This document shows, in pieces, positions 30,295 through 41,595 of a stretch of 64,000 nt of DNA. The first letter of the stretch is position 1. Each line of letters opens with the position of its first letter. A program made the position numbers and the translations under genes. Source of the stretch: Chara braunii (lineage: Eukaryota > Streptophyta > Charophyceae > Charales > Characeae); the NCBI GenBank assembly GCA_003427395.1, contig BFEA01000045.1, positions 4,404,119 through 4,468,118 of the forward strand, written 5' to 3'. The notes beneath the pieces are model-generated. The model had not been told where the DNA came from. It was given only the letters and a program-made list of their open reading frames with translations, and did no database searches.

Positions 30295-31423
30295 CCTCTC
30301 CACCACTCTTCCTCTCCCTTTTCACTTTGCCCCCTTTCCTCCCTTCCCTTTAGTTGGCATATGACTAACCCTTCTCCCCTCACTTGTTACAATGTCAAGG
30401 TGCGAACATTAAAGGGAGATCAGACCTCACTTGGTGGAGAGAGAGGGCAAGGGAAGGGTAGCATGTCCTTTGTGTCACCAAGAAGGCAACGGAAAAGGAC
30501 GTTGGAAAAGTAAGAAAAGGCGGAATCCGAGAAAGAGTATAAGTGAAAGCAAGGTGAGTTTGACTCAACAATTTCCTCGACTGCATGACTATGAGAAGAG
30601 GATGGGCTGATTGAGCAAGGAAAGTGAACAAAGAGCAGCCAAAGAACATGAAAAAGATAGGCATGTGGGAAGGGCTATGTGTTGACCCCCAACGGGGGAT
30701 TGTATGGATCTTTGCTTTGTGTGGGATTGTGCAGGTGAGTGATGGCAAAGGATGCCTTAAGCGGGATAGGGCCGGGAGGAACCAGCCACCAAGAGGGAAA
30801 GGGAAGAGGGACAAAGGGACAATAAGACCTTTAGCATAAAGCCAACCCATGGAAATGACCTTTGCGTTTGAGATTTGGAGTGTGGATGAGGAAATGGAGT
30901 GCAATCTTGCCAAAGGAAATGTGATGATGTGAGTACATGCATATAAAGGCCCCGAAGAGACTAAGGGGCCTGCTTCAATAAGTTGAATGTGAGTTATGAG
31001 GCCCGATGGGTGCTTAAAGACGAGGGTGACGTCGTAGGATCACAATGCTTAGGGAAATGGTGCGCGACCTAAGGATGACGCTTAGCCTGCGCACAAGAGA
31101 AGATAAATTCTCAAAGAACCTTTGGACTGCGTGTCTATTGGAAGGAGCAATTGTCTGAAGAACATAACTAAGAATAAAAAAAAATCAGCGCTACGGAATG
31201 ATCAGCGAGACTACCACCCGGCGTGAGGGATGAGCTACATCCCCAATGTCAAAGCTCTCTCGCGCGATGGCCCACCCCCATCCATCTCAAAGCATTAGGT
31301 GGGGGTGACCTCGGGACGAACGGCCCGCGCCCTGAGTATGAGCGTGGGCGGGCCGAGCCAACTGGGACCTGCAGTGGGGTCGACAAAGGCTCGAAAGTCT
31401 ATCGGGGTTTGGCCCTACAAAAA

Positions 31424-31434
31424 TGGTGGAGGTG
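31424..31434 (+). other. Putative primer-binding site, element B
   Basis: TGGTGGAGGTG begins 4 bp after CCCTACA, in the same arrangement as element A, with one base different in the 9th position. Confidence 0.4.
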
Positions 31435-32409
31435 ACGGGCAAGGGTTAAATTGACCCTTGCGATTCCGACGGGGGCGCTCGACGCATGGACGTGTACACA
31501 ACCCAAGATAAGGAAAATGGACTTGTGTTTGCTCTTTCCCTTGTGAGAAATCAGATTTGAGAGTGGTTGGGCGCATGGCATGGCCAGGCCTGGAGGTATA
31601 ACATGCATGCTATGCACTTGATCAGTCATTCCCTTGTGGAATGGCTCTAGCCCTCCTTCGTCCGGTGCTGGTGTTCGCCAGTCCGGGGAAGCCTTGGGCA
31701 AGTCGCAGGTCGACACTTCCTCTTCGTATGAAAGAAGGGCTCCGGTTACCCGGCAGGCGGTTGGTGCTTGGCTTAGGCCGGGGTCCAATGAAAATCCCGC
31801 GACGGAGTGATCCGACCGAACGGGTGCCCTTCTATCCTCTTCTTTGAGCCCAGTGGGCTCATGCACTTTACACGTTTTTTTAGATGCTTGAAGGAACCAA
31901 CATGATCAGAACTGGTCATCAATAAGTGAAGAGAAAGGGAACGAAGGGAGTTGCTAGACTCCGAGGAAAACTAGCTCACCTTTGAAGACTCTCACGAGAA
32001 GGAACCGTTCACGATGTATGGCAATAGGGGGAGTGGCACTCATTGTCCTGAGAGAAAAATGTGAGTTATGGGTAGGAAGCGTTGGGAGCACCAAGGTGTG
32101 GAGGTCAGGCCACCAAGCTGTCGGACGGGAGTTTGTCACGCGGGTTGATTAGTAGCATGCCCGTTCGAGCGGTGACGAGCTAGGCTCGATGATCTGTCGG
32201 ATGGGGTGTGAAACGTCTCCTTAGGCGGGGCTTAGCCTGTTGGTTGGCGGGGGGAGTACCACGGCATGCGGACAAAGACGGAGCCTCGGAGATGATTAGT
32301 AGCTTCTCGTAGCATGGTTTGGGAAAGTCTGATTCTTGTCGGACCGATGGAAGTGAATGCCCGGACGACCGACTTTTGTCCCTATATTTAGGCACACAGG
32401 GTAACCCTC
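31435..32409 (+). other. Leader of element B
   Basis: Collinear with the copy A leader but missing two blocks that A has (153 bp and about 710 bp). The second deletion removes the 5' end of P1. No gene seen. Confidence 0.5.
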
Positions 32410-33067
32410 TTTGGATAGAAACAGTATGGACTAATGTCAGCTTGACGAGGTTGTCGCCAAGTTTAATGGATTTGGAATTCCGAGGAACAGTGGAAGCCCG
32501 GGGGTGGGTCTACTTGTTGCAAGGTGGGGAGAATGCTATGGTCGTAGAGTTGGCACACAGGAATACGCCGGACGAGTTTGTTTAGGAAGGCAGAAGCGGA
32601 GGTTGTGTGGGTTGCGTGTCAGCGGAGGGAAATGGAAATGGAAAGGGTAGACGTGCGGGTGGAACTTGGAGATAGAGGAAGCATGAGGCGACCCGTCAGA
32701 ATCATGCGGTGTGTGTTGCCTCCCTTCCTGGTGGATGCAGTTTTCGGAACCTGAAGCAGGCTAGTACGGATATGCCAGTCCATGACGAACCTCGGACTAT
32801 ACCAGTGCGCAAGGCAAGATTTCTTTCGATTGTCGGTAGAAATGAGGCCGTTTGAGGGGAATTGGGCGGAGGAGCTGGTTGAGATGTTAAACAGCCTTAG
32901 CGTGGACAATGTTTTTTGTCCCTAGCTCCGTACATTGGGGGATAGTCTATAGAAATGTGGCAATAGGGGAGACATTTCTGGAAGGGGTGAGGGAGTTGTT
33001 ATACAATGAAGAGAATGACTTCAGTGATGAGGACGAAGATGATGAGATAGAAGACTGGGACTTCTAA
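32410..33067 (+). pseudogene. P1 fragment (copy B)
   Basis: Begins inside P1 at LWIETVWTNVSLTRL and keeps LEFRGTVEARGWVYLLQGGENAMVVELAH, the VRVELGDRGSMRRPVR segment (single copy, where A has a 32-bp duplication), VLPPFLVDAVFGT, FFRLSVEMRPFEGNW and the acidic tail to TAA 33065-33067. It is broken by a frameshift at about 32580, a TGA near 32750 and a later shift. It confirms the P1 blocks and shows that the copy A TGA at 11706 replaced a Trp codon. Confidence 0.6.
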
Positions 33068-33126
33068 GGAGGGTGACTTAACTTAGGGAGAACGGGTGGC
33101 CTGGTATTGTGCAGAAAAGGGGGAAA

Positions 33127-33882
33127 ATGACTAGAGAGGAAAGGATGATGGAATACACCTTTAGTGGATGGGAACCAAGGCGACTCGAAGGAGGAATAGA
33201 AATGCCCATCCCGACAGAAAACCAGTGGAGGGGGACCACGTGCGACTGGATTGGGTTTGAGGTTGCCCGGGAATTATCATATGTATGGATAGAGCGGATT
33301 TGGAACCCGATAAGGGAAGAGGAAGGTTGGGACGAGATAGCAGAAGGCAAAGTGGAATCGGTCGGAACGATTGTCCTTTTCGAAGACGGGTGGCACCTAT
33401 TTTGCACTATGTTAGCAATGGGACAGGATCCAATGTGGCTTCTAAGGGATGCAGATACGCGTACCCAAAAGGAAGGCAAGAGGTTCGCCAACGAGGGATG
33501 GGACGAAGTTAGTAGCAGAGTTGTGATGGGAGGATGGAAGGAACTAAGGCCTCCCAGCCTACGAACAACGGCGTGGGTGCCCAAGTTCGTGACTGAGTGG
33601 TTTAGGGGTTTCGAGCACATCGTAGACGTAGTTGACTCCATGAAGGAGGTGCACATAGAATGTGCCTGGCTAACTGAGGAATTCTATAGGATCTCACAAA
33701 AATATGGACCGTTTTACAGAGATAAAGTCGGGGAGATCCTTACCATCCTAAGGATAGGCAAGCATGACCGCCTAGAGGTAGACGCCGAGGCTTGGGACGC
33801 CATAGTCCGTCGGGATGCAGCGGCTATCCCATCCTACGTGGATGATGTCTTTAAACTGTTAGAGGTACTGTGGTTCGATTAA
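33127..33882 (+). CDS. P2, intact accessory ORF (copy B)
   Basis: Open for 251 residues from MTREERMMEY; the frame extends 18 bp upstream to another ATG at 33109, but copy A supports 33127. Blocks in order: WEPRRLEGGIEMPIP (residues about 12-26), CDWIGFEVARELSYVWIERIW (37-57), TIVLFEDGWHLFCTMLAMGQ (80-100), VVMGGWKELRPPSL (about 134-148), WVPKFVTEWFRGFEHI, EEFYRISQKYGPFYRDK and SYVDDVFKLLEVLWFD at the end. Trp-rich; no known domain, signal or membrane span recognised. P1 lies 60 bp upstream, and P4 follows after a deletion that removed P3. An open copy here and an open P4 in copy A show that both proteins were recently functional. Confidence 0.75.
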   Translation: MTREERMMEYTFSGWEPRRLEGGIEMPIPTENQWRGTTCDWIGFEVARELSYVWIERIWNPIREEEGWDEIAEGKVESVGTIVLFEDGWHLFCTMLAMGQDPMWLLRDADTRTQKEGKRFANEGWDEVSSRVVMGGWKELRPPSLRTTAWVPKFVTEWFRGFEHIVDVVDSMKEVHIECAWLTEEFYRISQKYGPFYRDKVGEILTILRIGKHDRLEVDAEAWDAIVRRDAAAIPSYVDDVFKLLEVLWFD

Positions 33883-34089
33883 AGGGACCAGGAAATCAAA
33901 CGTCGCTTGAAGGTCGGAATACGGAGGATGCATGTAAACTAGGGTGTAATAGAAGAAGAGGGGGGAGGCATGTACATTAGCTTAGCAGGGCATGCTAGGA
34001 GACTAAGAACAAGGGCTTGAACAAGACTGGAAACGATAGGAGGACGGACAATTGCTGAAAAACGGGCCGTGATCCTCTCTGTGTGGGCT

Positions 34090-34904
34090 ATGCAGGAAAT
34101 CCTCAAAACAGCGAAGGCGGCAGGACGTGTTCGACCGATACGTCGGTCCCGGTACCCCGGGCCGCCCTGGAATAATGGCAGAGGGTGGGAATTGTCTCTT
34201 CCGGCAAGCTTCGACTTTCGGGGTTTCGACGTGGAATGGCGGGCCGTGATCTTGGGGAGGGACAACGCCTTCATGATGGTAGAATGTCGGTGGACGGGGA
34301 TGAGATTCAACCGAGGGCCTAGGAATGATTTGTTTTCCGACTTAGAAGTTGTCGGGCCTTGTATCTACTCGAGATCGGTTGGCACTCGCTGGGGGTAGGA
34401 ATAGCGCAAGGTCATGAGCTGGCCCCAGTCTTTCGAAGGGCCGCGCATGCATTGACATGGATAGGCCAATCAATTAGGGGTAGAAGGAACGTGGGCCTAC
34501 GGACCAGGGTGGAAGTAGGGAGCTGGCAAGAGTTCAGGGCGTCAGCAACCTCGCTGAGATGCCGGGTCCCCTGTTTCATGATAGACCTCGTATTCGGAAG
34601 CCTCGCAAGGGTACATGATCTGGCAGACTCGACAATAGTCTGGGTAAACCACTTCACGCCCCTAATCATCGGGACATTCTACGACATCGCCGTGGAGTAC
34701 GGGCCGTTCTGTGGAAACCGGGCCCAGGAATTGCTGAAGGTTACCGATATCCTGAGAATTGGGTTGCCACGGTTGGCTCGTGCATAATACGAACACATAA
34801 TCTAGAGAGAGGTCGAGATGGGAGAGAGTTATCTAGCGGGGGTGGCTCAACTATTTGAGGAGCCTACCGAATCCGAAGGGCCACAAGGACGAGAGCGGGA
34901 TTAA
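34090..34904 (+). pseudogene. P4 (copy B), frameshifted
   Basis: From MQEILKTAKAAG the frame reads PGPPWNNGRGWELSLPASFDFRGFDVEW and DNAFMMVECRWTGMRFNRG to about 34360. It then shifts to IGWHSLGVGIAQGHELAPVFRRAAHALTW, RVPCFMIDLVFGSLARV, TFYDIAVEYGPFCGNRAQEL, and after TAA 34785 and TAG 34802 ends MGESYLAGVAQLFEEP to 34904. Otherwise collinear with intact P4 of copy A (14285-15124). Confidence 0.65.
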
Positions 34905-35525
34905 CAGCCGGAGATAAGCCGATAGGGCAAATCAAGCATATTTCGCTACGTACGAGGGCTCACCAATGGAAATAGGGATGGACCTTTGGACTCGGATGAT
35001 GAAAAACCCGCTGCGAAATAAGGGGTGGATAGGCTCGTAATGATTGCCATGACCCTGGGAGTTGAAAAGGGAATAGTGCTCGGGAATTGTTCCCAACAGG
35101 ATGCCCAACCAGGACTCCTACGCGCTAGCACGACAAAACAGGGGCACTCTAAATGAGCCTATCGTGAAAGGAACTAAGTTATGTCCCTTAGCTCGATAGG
35201 GCGGCAGGACCGGCCGCGGCTTCCTCTTAGGAAAGCAATCAGAGAACGGAAGTGGGGGCGGGCTACTCTCGGAATAAGCTAAGCCAAAGAAACCAGAACC
35301 TATGGAGCCTAAAATACCTCTCGTTGCCTGTGTCCTGGGGGATCCTCTGGTTTATGCAGAACTAGGCGAAAAGGCGACGTAAGATGAGACAGATAATCAT
35401 AGGAGCGAGGGAGGGCCAGGCTTGGAGGCAACGCCGTACAAAGCAAGGAGGGCCAGAAAGACAGAGAATCGATAAATTCGGATGATACCAAGGGGAACAG
35501 TAAAAAGATCTCCTCAGGAGGAAGC
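34905..35525 (+). other. Intergenic region P4-gag, copy B
   Basis: No ORF with features. The first 170 bp match 15125-15290 of copy A; the remaining roughly 450 bp are absent from A, where a deletion joins P4 closely to a truncated gag. Confidence 0.5.
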
Positions 35526-37838
35526 TTGGGGAAAGCCGGGGGGGAGGGCAAGCAAGGGACCCAGGAGACTGGGGGGGGGGATAGAACTAAGGACGGGACA
35601 AACCCTCAAAATTTGGATGAAGCTGTGTCTAAGAAAGTGAGAGTCACGGAGGCAAGGCGCAAACTAGCGGAAATAGAAAAGCGGACTGTCGAGTACAAGG
35701 CGAAATTGATCGAGGAAATGATGATTGGGGACGAGGGGCAGAACCACGGGACGAGCGGAGAGTCGGCCGAGGGGAAAGTAGACAAGGGGGCAAGGATAGT
35801 GACCGCGGAGGGACACGAAGCGAGAGAAGAAAGGACAGAAGCGGAGAAAGCTACGAATCCGCCAACTATAGATAGCAGGGCTAGCCGCCTGCCCGCCACA
35901 CCAGCGGTAATGCGAGGGTGTGAAGAGCTCTGGAGCCTTAGGGAACGGGTGTTGGGATGGTTCGACCCAAAAGGAACTGCAAAGACTAGAGAGGGACAGA
36001 GGGCCGGCAAGGAAGGGCAGGATACCAGTACTGTGGGCGAGGCCAGTAGCTCCGAAGGTGGCCTCAGGAAGATAGTGTTGCCCCTCGTGCGGGCACTAAA
36101 CAAAAACGAAGGCTACCTTGCGGACGCTAAGAAAAAGTTGACATTTGACGGGGCAAACATCACAAAGTCCGTAATAAACTACAAGAATCTGGCCGCGTTG
36201 TGGAAATGGACCGAAGAAGAAAAAAATGGACCACTTGGGGCAACAATTGTCTTCGAGCCTGGGGCGGGACATAATGGCCATCGTAGCCGCGAGTCGATCC
36301 TGGAAGGAAAACCCGGGATGTGATGATGAGGAAAAACCTGGAGCGGAGAAAATGGCTACGGAGGTCGATTTAGCGGCAGTTCAAAGGAAGAACTTCGCAA
36401 CGTACAATGATTTTCTATGGGAATTTACTCTGGTAGCACTAAGGATCCCCGGGGTCACGGACCGAATAATGAGTAAGTACTTCCTCAGGCAGTTCTCCGA
36501 GTTCGACAAGAACAAAATTATGTCGGCCTACCAGCAGACGAGCAAGTTTGTAAACACCAGGGATGTTGATTTTAGCACAGTAACGGATCTGGCCGAGAAG
36601 ACAGTAGTGACCGAGACAATGGCCTTGCTTAGGACATAGATCTCACTGGTAGGACAGGCGACAAGGTAAAGAAGGGGATTAAAAGTCTACATGAACGGGT
36701 GCACGGAGTCGACAACAAGATTGCAAGGGTGGAGAACGTGCTACTGGTTATGTAGGCGCAAGTATCCCGATCCGCCCTCCCTCCCCAGGAAGCCGTAGTT
36801 CCGTCAGGAGTAGCCAATCGAGGATTCGGACGGAGAGATCCCGCTAATGAGCAATGCAAGTACTGCACCGCGGTGGGACATTTTTGTGCGCGCATGCCCA
36901 AAACTAAACCATGATATATTAAAAGGGAGATGTACCAGGTCATTAAAGGGAGAGGTATTCGACCGCAGGGAGAACGGGTGAATTGGAACTCGCCGGGGGG
37001 GATCCGACAAACCATTATCATGCTCAATGGGTTAGAGATAGCAGCGGTAGAGGCTGAGCCGGTGGTCGATATCATCTGGGATCAACTTCGGGGCCGCGGG
37101 CCGCAGGTCAACTCCATTCTGGAAAACGATGGACGTGATAGGGTGAACGCGACTACTCGGCTAGGGATGAATGGGAGAAGGATTATCCGTGACACCATGA
37201 TGGAGGAAGTTGATGGAAGCTCCGTACCCCAGACAGAGCCCGAGGCCGGGGAGCCAGAGAAAATCTATGGGAAGCCTAGGGAAGAGGAGCTTACAGACAA
37301 AGTTGTTGTTGCAAAAAAGAAGTTTAGGTATCAAATTCCGATCTTATCCATGCCTAAGATCGATGACACCCTTAGCAAATTACTAGGAACCATGGTGTCG
37401 GTGTCGTTTCAGACCATGTTGCAGGACAGCCCTAGGTTGCTCAAAGGGCTTAGACAACTGTTGACTCGGCGGCGAGTAGGGATAGACGAAAACCCCGAAT
37501 CGCCAGAAGAGGAAAGGGAGGAGGAAGCTCCGCAAGAAGTCGCTAACCTTCAAAGGAGTCGTGGGGATTTGGAGGACCTCGAGAAAGCCTTTGCGGACAT
37601 CTGCCCGAGCTTGTCGGACCGTGAAGGCTGGGAAGTTATGAGGGTTCCACTAGGGACAAAGCTTAGTTTCCATGCGCTGCCCGTAGGGAAGTTAAAAGTG
37701 CAGATAGGAACGCATCACACGGACACTCTAGTAGACGGAGGCGCGGAAATCACACTCATAAGGAGGGATTTCGCAACAATTACCGGGTGTGTGGTTAACA
37801 AGGAAGTAATGGGGAGCGTCTCGCGGATACATTTGTAG
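35526..37838 (+). pseudogene. gag-pro: gag-protease of giant element, copy B
   Basis: Retains the N-terminus missing in A (MGKAGGEGKQGTQETGGG, then a charged coil VTEARRKLAEIEKRTVEYK). Capsid-like blocks follow in two frames (35526-36323, 36226-36639), then a broken knuckle region at about 36855-36900 (CKYCTAVGHF, then a frameshift). A long open stretch 36930-37838 ends in the protease block HTDTLVDGGAEITLIRRDF (D-G-G where retropepsins have D-T/S-G). Homology to copy A ends abruptly near 37820 after NKEVMGSV; no RT follows. Stops at 36637 and 36751. Confidence 0.75.
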
Positions 37839-38272
37839 TAGGAACCTCCAGAACAGCGTCTTGGCGGGCTTCAAAGGACCAGAAGGGATACATAAATTGT
37901 AAAGGGGCAAGGTGTGACAGAGAACCCCAACAAGGTCGGAAGAAGGTATCAATCGGCAGAAACGGGAGCTGCGCAAAACACGCGAACCCAAAGATGGAGG
38001 AATAGGAGAATCTGCTAGTCCTTCCGGCTTGTGACACTGGTAGGAGAACCTACCAGAGCAGTAAGACGGGTAGAGGGCGGGGGAATATACAGGGTAGGAA
38101 GGACCCTAAGGTGCGCAAGGAAGTGGAAGGACACCCCCGATGAGAAAACGATTAAGCTGATTTGAAGACGGGAACATTTGCAGAGTTGATAGCAATGGCA
38201 AAACTAGGAGGGTTAGGGTCTAAAGTAAGTCTCTCCTTCTTCCGGTTGTATGGCGTGCAGGTTTGATACGTT
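37839..38272 (+). other. Unassigned stretch after the recombination point
   Basis: Does not match copy A. No recognisable protein. It lies between the truncated protease and a second gag. Confidence 0.4.
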
Positions 38273-39313
38273 ATGGGTGTCACAAGCAACGGTAAGGGCC
38301 GAAGAGGCCAACTTGGTCAAACATGCAACATGGATGGTCGGAATGCAAGGGATCAATACGGCAGGATAAATGTCGGCCAAAGGTTCAACAACAAGGGGGT
38401 CAAAGACGATGCGAGGGGGATTTTGGGGAAAGGGGTCCATAGCGAGAAAAAACCCGCAGAATCCCAAGGAATAAGGTCCGTCCTAGTTGGTAATATGGAA
38501 GAGCCACAAATTTTGGAGGGTGGGTTGACAAAGAAAAGGAAGGTAGCTGATACCCTACGAAGACTTAAGGAAATGGAGCAGATGGTAGCGAACTACAAGA
38601 CAAGTGTGATTGAGGAAATGATAAAGGACATCGAGACTATGGACGACACTGAACTACATAAGGGGGAACGGCAAGGGGAGACACAACGAGAACGCATGAT
38701 TAGGAAACCCCGTGGATGGGGAACGGGCGGAGATGCGAGGGTAGAACGGGGAGTTCGACCCTCTGAGGAAGAGACCGCAAAGGAAGGGAGGGAGCCAAGG
38801 CCGGACCGTGGAACGGGCCAACAGTCAGAGAAGCAATCCTTGACAAACGATGATTATAGTGAACTAGGGAACCTAAGGAAGAAACTAACAACGTGGCTAG
38901 ACCAGGAAAGGAGTATCAGAACAGAGAGTCGTCGGAGGAACAACGAAGAATTTGAGAGTCGGGTGACAACTAAAGACGAAGCGAAAGGAGGACTGGTGGA
39001 GTCGCATTGGCCAAACAAAGGAGTTAACGTTCAAAGAGAAAGGGTAGGTGACACCCTTATGGTGGTGCAAGCCCAAGTACCCCAACCCGCGTTAGCACCC
39101 CAAGAAACTCTCGCTCCAAGACCCGAACGGCAGGCTGGTCGAAGGGATCGCGCCACGGAATCGTGTCGATATTGTACTACGGTGGGGCACTTCGTTAGAC
39201 ATTGCCCGAAGCTTAACCATGACATCATAAGAAGGCGGTGTTCTAGGACCCTCGAGGGACAATCCTGGGTCCTAACGGAGAAAGGATTAACTGGACTTCG
39301 CATGGAGGAATGA
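38273..39313 (+). CDS. gag: Second, diverged gag with CCHC knuckle
   Basis: Open for 346 residues. It shares with the gag of copies A/B the coil KVADTLRRLKEMEQMVANYK, a leader to the capsid (LGNLRKKLTTWLDQE), VQAQVPQPALAPQE and the knuckle CRYCTTVGHFVRHC (about 39165-39206) followed by PKLNHDIIRRRCSRTL. The capsid core present in A (YNDFLREFTLVALR...) is missing between about 38970 and 39040, so this is an internally deleted Gag of a related subfamily. It joins copy B after 37.82 kb, where RT should be. Such a protein could bind RNA but hardly form a particle (inference). Confidence 0.65.
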   Translation: MGVTSNGKGRRGQLGQTCNMDGRNARDQYGRINVGQRFNNKGVKDDARGILGKGVHSEKKPAESQGIRSVLVGNMEEPQILEGGLTKKRKVADTLRRLKEMEQMVANYKTSVIEEMIKDIETMDDTELHKGERQGETQRERMIRKPRGWGTGGDARVERGVRPSEEETAKEGREPRPDRGTGQQSEKQSLTNDDYSELGNLRKKLTTWLDQERSIRTESRRRNNEEFESRVTTKDEAKGGLVESHWPNKGVNVQRERVGDTLMVVQAQVPQPALAPQETLAPRPERQAGRRDRATESCRYCTTVGHFVRHCPKLNHDIIRRRCSRTLEGQSWVLTEKGLTGLRMEE

Positions 39314-40494
39314 GACACATTATAGCGACATTAAACAACCTGGAATTTTCAGCAATGGAGGAGGAGGAAGTAAGCAAGCGTTGTTGGGAACCCACCACAG
39401 AGGGAGGCCAACATCGGGCCAACCTCGTCGTGAAAGCGGAAAGGGATGGTGGGAACAACTAAAAGACTTGGGAATAGGGAATGCTGAGAGTGACGGCAGA
39501 TGGGTTGACACACTGAACGGAGGGGTGGGTTAATCACAATGGGCACTCCAAGGAAACAGGGGAGGAGATCGATCATGGATTATGATTCTGGGTCCAGTTT
39601 GAGGCTGAGGGTGAAGGAGAGGAAGTAAGCTTAGGAGGAGAAAGCGTAAGGGAAGAGGGAAACACGACTGGACCATACCAATAAAAGAGCGCCAAGATGA
39701 GCAATGCGACATGAGGACAAAAGGTTGTGAGGGCAAGGATGGTCGCGAACAAGAAAAGGAAAAGCAAAAGGTTTGGGGAGATCCTCATCAAGCTATCGGT
39801 ATCAGGAATAGGCGGAGGAACTAGTCAAACTTGAAGGGGGAGAAGGACCTGAGTTTGATACCTTTAAGGAGACGCCACAAAGTAGGATGGGGAATTTGGG
39901 CAATTATGCAGCCAGTGGTTTTATTAGTAGATTGATGAAAAATTTGGGCTATCAAGGTCAGAAGAAAGATGAGGAAGGGCGAGTTGGTCACATTATGGGC
40001 TTCCTACGATGATGGAACACTTGAGATGTCCGCATGACGGAAAGGAATAGATTTCTTGCTCATAAGCTAGGCTAGGATGCGCCCTCGCAATCAAAAGAGC
40101 TTGAAGAAGCCAAGAGGCGAGGGGCCAATAAGGAAAGATGAGTCATGCCAAAAAAAACTGTGTATATAGGATGTATGCGGAATAGGAAATTGTGAATTGG
40201 TCATATAGGTCGCCTTTTGGGTATGGTCAAGACTATGCGCAGTCCTTCATGTGTTAACAAAGGTGAGACAGGTTGATGATGACCATTGTTGCTACCTCTC
40301 ACGCGGGCTATTTTTGAGATGTTCAATACTAGCCGAGACGTTGGGATTAGAACCGGAGGAAACAACCTCGATGGGACTGTGGGAGGGGCCAAATATTGTT
40401 TTATAACTATTGGTTCGAGGGTGAATAAGTGTGGTCAGATTCTCGGAAACGTTTTGTAAACCTATGGGTAGAGGGGTGTGAAAATGACCCTCCC
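39314..40494 (+). other. Degenerate retroelement internal DNA
   Basis: The first codons still read MRHIIATLNNLEFSAMEE, like the post-knuckle linker MLNGLEIAAIEAK of copy A. After that all frames are closed and no protease or RT motif is visible. Homology to copy A resumes at 40495. Confidence 0.45.
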
Positions 40495-41582
40495 CTATGG
40501 AGCCTAATCCAACTGGACCAAAGTCGTGTTGCAAGAAGTCAAGTTGTGAGAATGAGCAAGAGAGAAAAAGACGAAAGGGCCTCGCATCTTGAGCTATAGT
40601 TGAACGACCGGGTGGGCTAGTGCTACTTGGGGTTGCGAGCCCCAACTCGAGTACTAGACGCTAAGTCAGATGTATGCATGAATAGTAAGTTGCTTTGAGA
40701 AAGGATGAAGGAAACCACACGCATAAAAGTTGCAAAGATGGCCACCTTCTAACCCCCTCCTAGTAAAAGATGGGATCCGTTTCCTCGAGGCCCACACCCT
40801 TGGGCGCTAACATTGGAATGGATAAGGACGGCCCTGACAAGGCTGTTCGACTTGAATAGAAAGAATGACCCTAACCAGGTTATTCGACTTGAATAGAAAG
40901 AATGACCCTAACCAGGTTATTCGACTTGAATGGAAAAAATGACCCTAACCGGGTTATTTGGCTTGAATGGAAAAAAATGACCCTAACCAGGTTGTTCGGA
41001 AATGGCCCCTGACAAGGGTCATTTCTTTTGAAATAGGCATTGGGGTCCCCTGCATAATTGATTGAGAAAGATTGATTGAGAATGAGTTAGAATGAGCAAT
41101 GTGAGATCGAAAAGGCCGGTGCGTCGGTCATTGAAATAGCCATGAGGATGGATGAAAGAGAATGATGCTCTTGGGAAGAGAAGGGCAGGGTAAAGAAGAC
41201 CGAGCCTTAAGTCGAGAAGGGCATGGACCGTTGGGATGGTCATAAGGACTGGATATTGGGAAATGTGAAAGATGAGGATTGAAGGTGGACCGACGTGTCG
41301 GCCTTGGAAGGTGGCTATGGAAAAACCGATGAATGAGACAAATGGGGTTTGATGTACTACGGGTGATGAATGAGACGTGAGAAGCCTAAAGGACAAAGAA
41401 AGCTTGACCCTATACACCCCTCCCCGTTCCAAGGCCGAAAACTAGAAGAAAACCGAGAAAGGAGCAAGAAAAGACAAAATGGACCCTGACAACTAACTAT
41501 CCATAACATCTCCTCCTCCTCTCCCGTCTATCCCTCCAAAACCCACTGACAAGAGATTGGTGCGCGATCAGGACATCGCGAA
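40495..41582 (+). other. 3' internal region of element B with tandem array and hairpin
   Basis: Matches 21470-22420 of copy A in shortened form. It holds an array of five units of 34-35 bp (40830-40995), the closing hairpin at 40998-41026, one 55-bp unit, then sequence that also occurs inverted at 24.69-24.83 kb. No gene. Confidence 0.6.
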
Positions 41583-41595
41583 TGAGTGGGGGGAA
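41583..41595 (+). other. Polypurine tract, element B
   Basis: TGAGTGGGGGGAA directly precedes the LTR start TGTGACTGG. The upstream hairpin (CGCGAT...ATCGCG, 41561-41578) is the counterpart of 23600-23617. This junction is the best evidence for the LTR boundary. Confidence 0.7.

Larger units (their letters stand above)
25556..31419 (+). repeat. 5' LTR of giant element, copy B (5'-truncated)
   Basis: Collinear with LTR A from about 5505 onward: 26-bp array, both two-hairpin modules (25872-25931 and 27240-27299), GCAGTCCG-type hairpins, 18-bp inverted repeat, tandem array, (TC)n, then the conserved stretch ending GGCCCTACA at 31419. It contains about 0.85 kb (28.03-28.88 kb) that copy A lacks, including a hairpin at 28410-28440 with GCAGTCC/GGACTGC arms around GTTGGTACCAAC. 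A 65-bp segment with the AGTCCG...CGGACT hairpin is duplicated at 27355-27485. The first 490 bp are absent here but lie inverted at 24.24-24.66 kb. Confidence 0.7.

Noticed and set aside
39840-39990. Gly-rich segment SGFISRLMKNLGYQGQ considered as a G-patch domain
   Set aside because: Spacing and aromatic positions do not fit, and all frames around it are closed.
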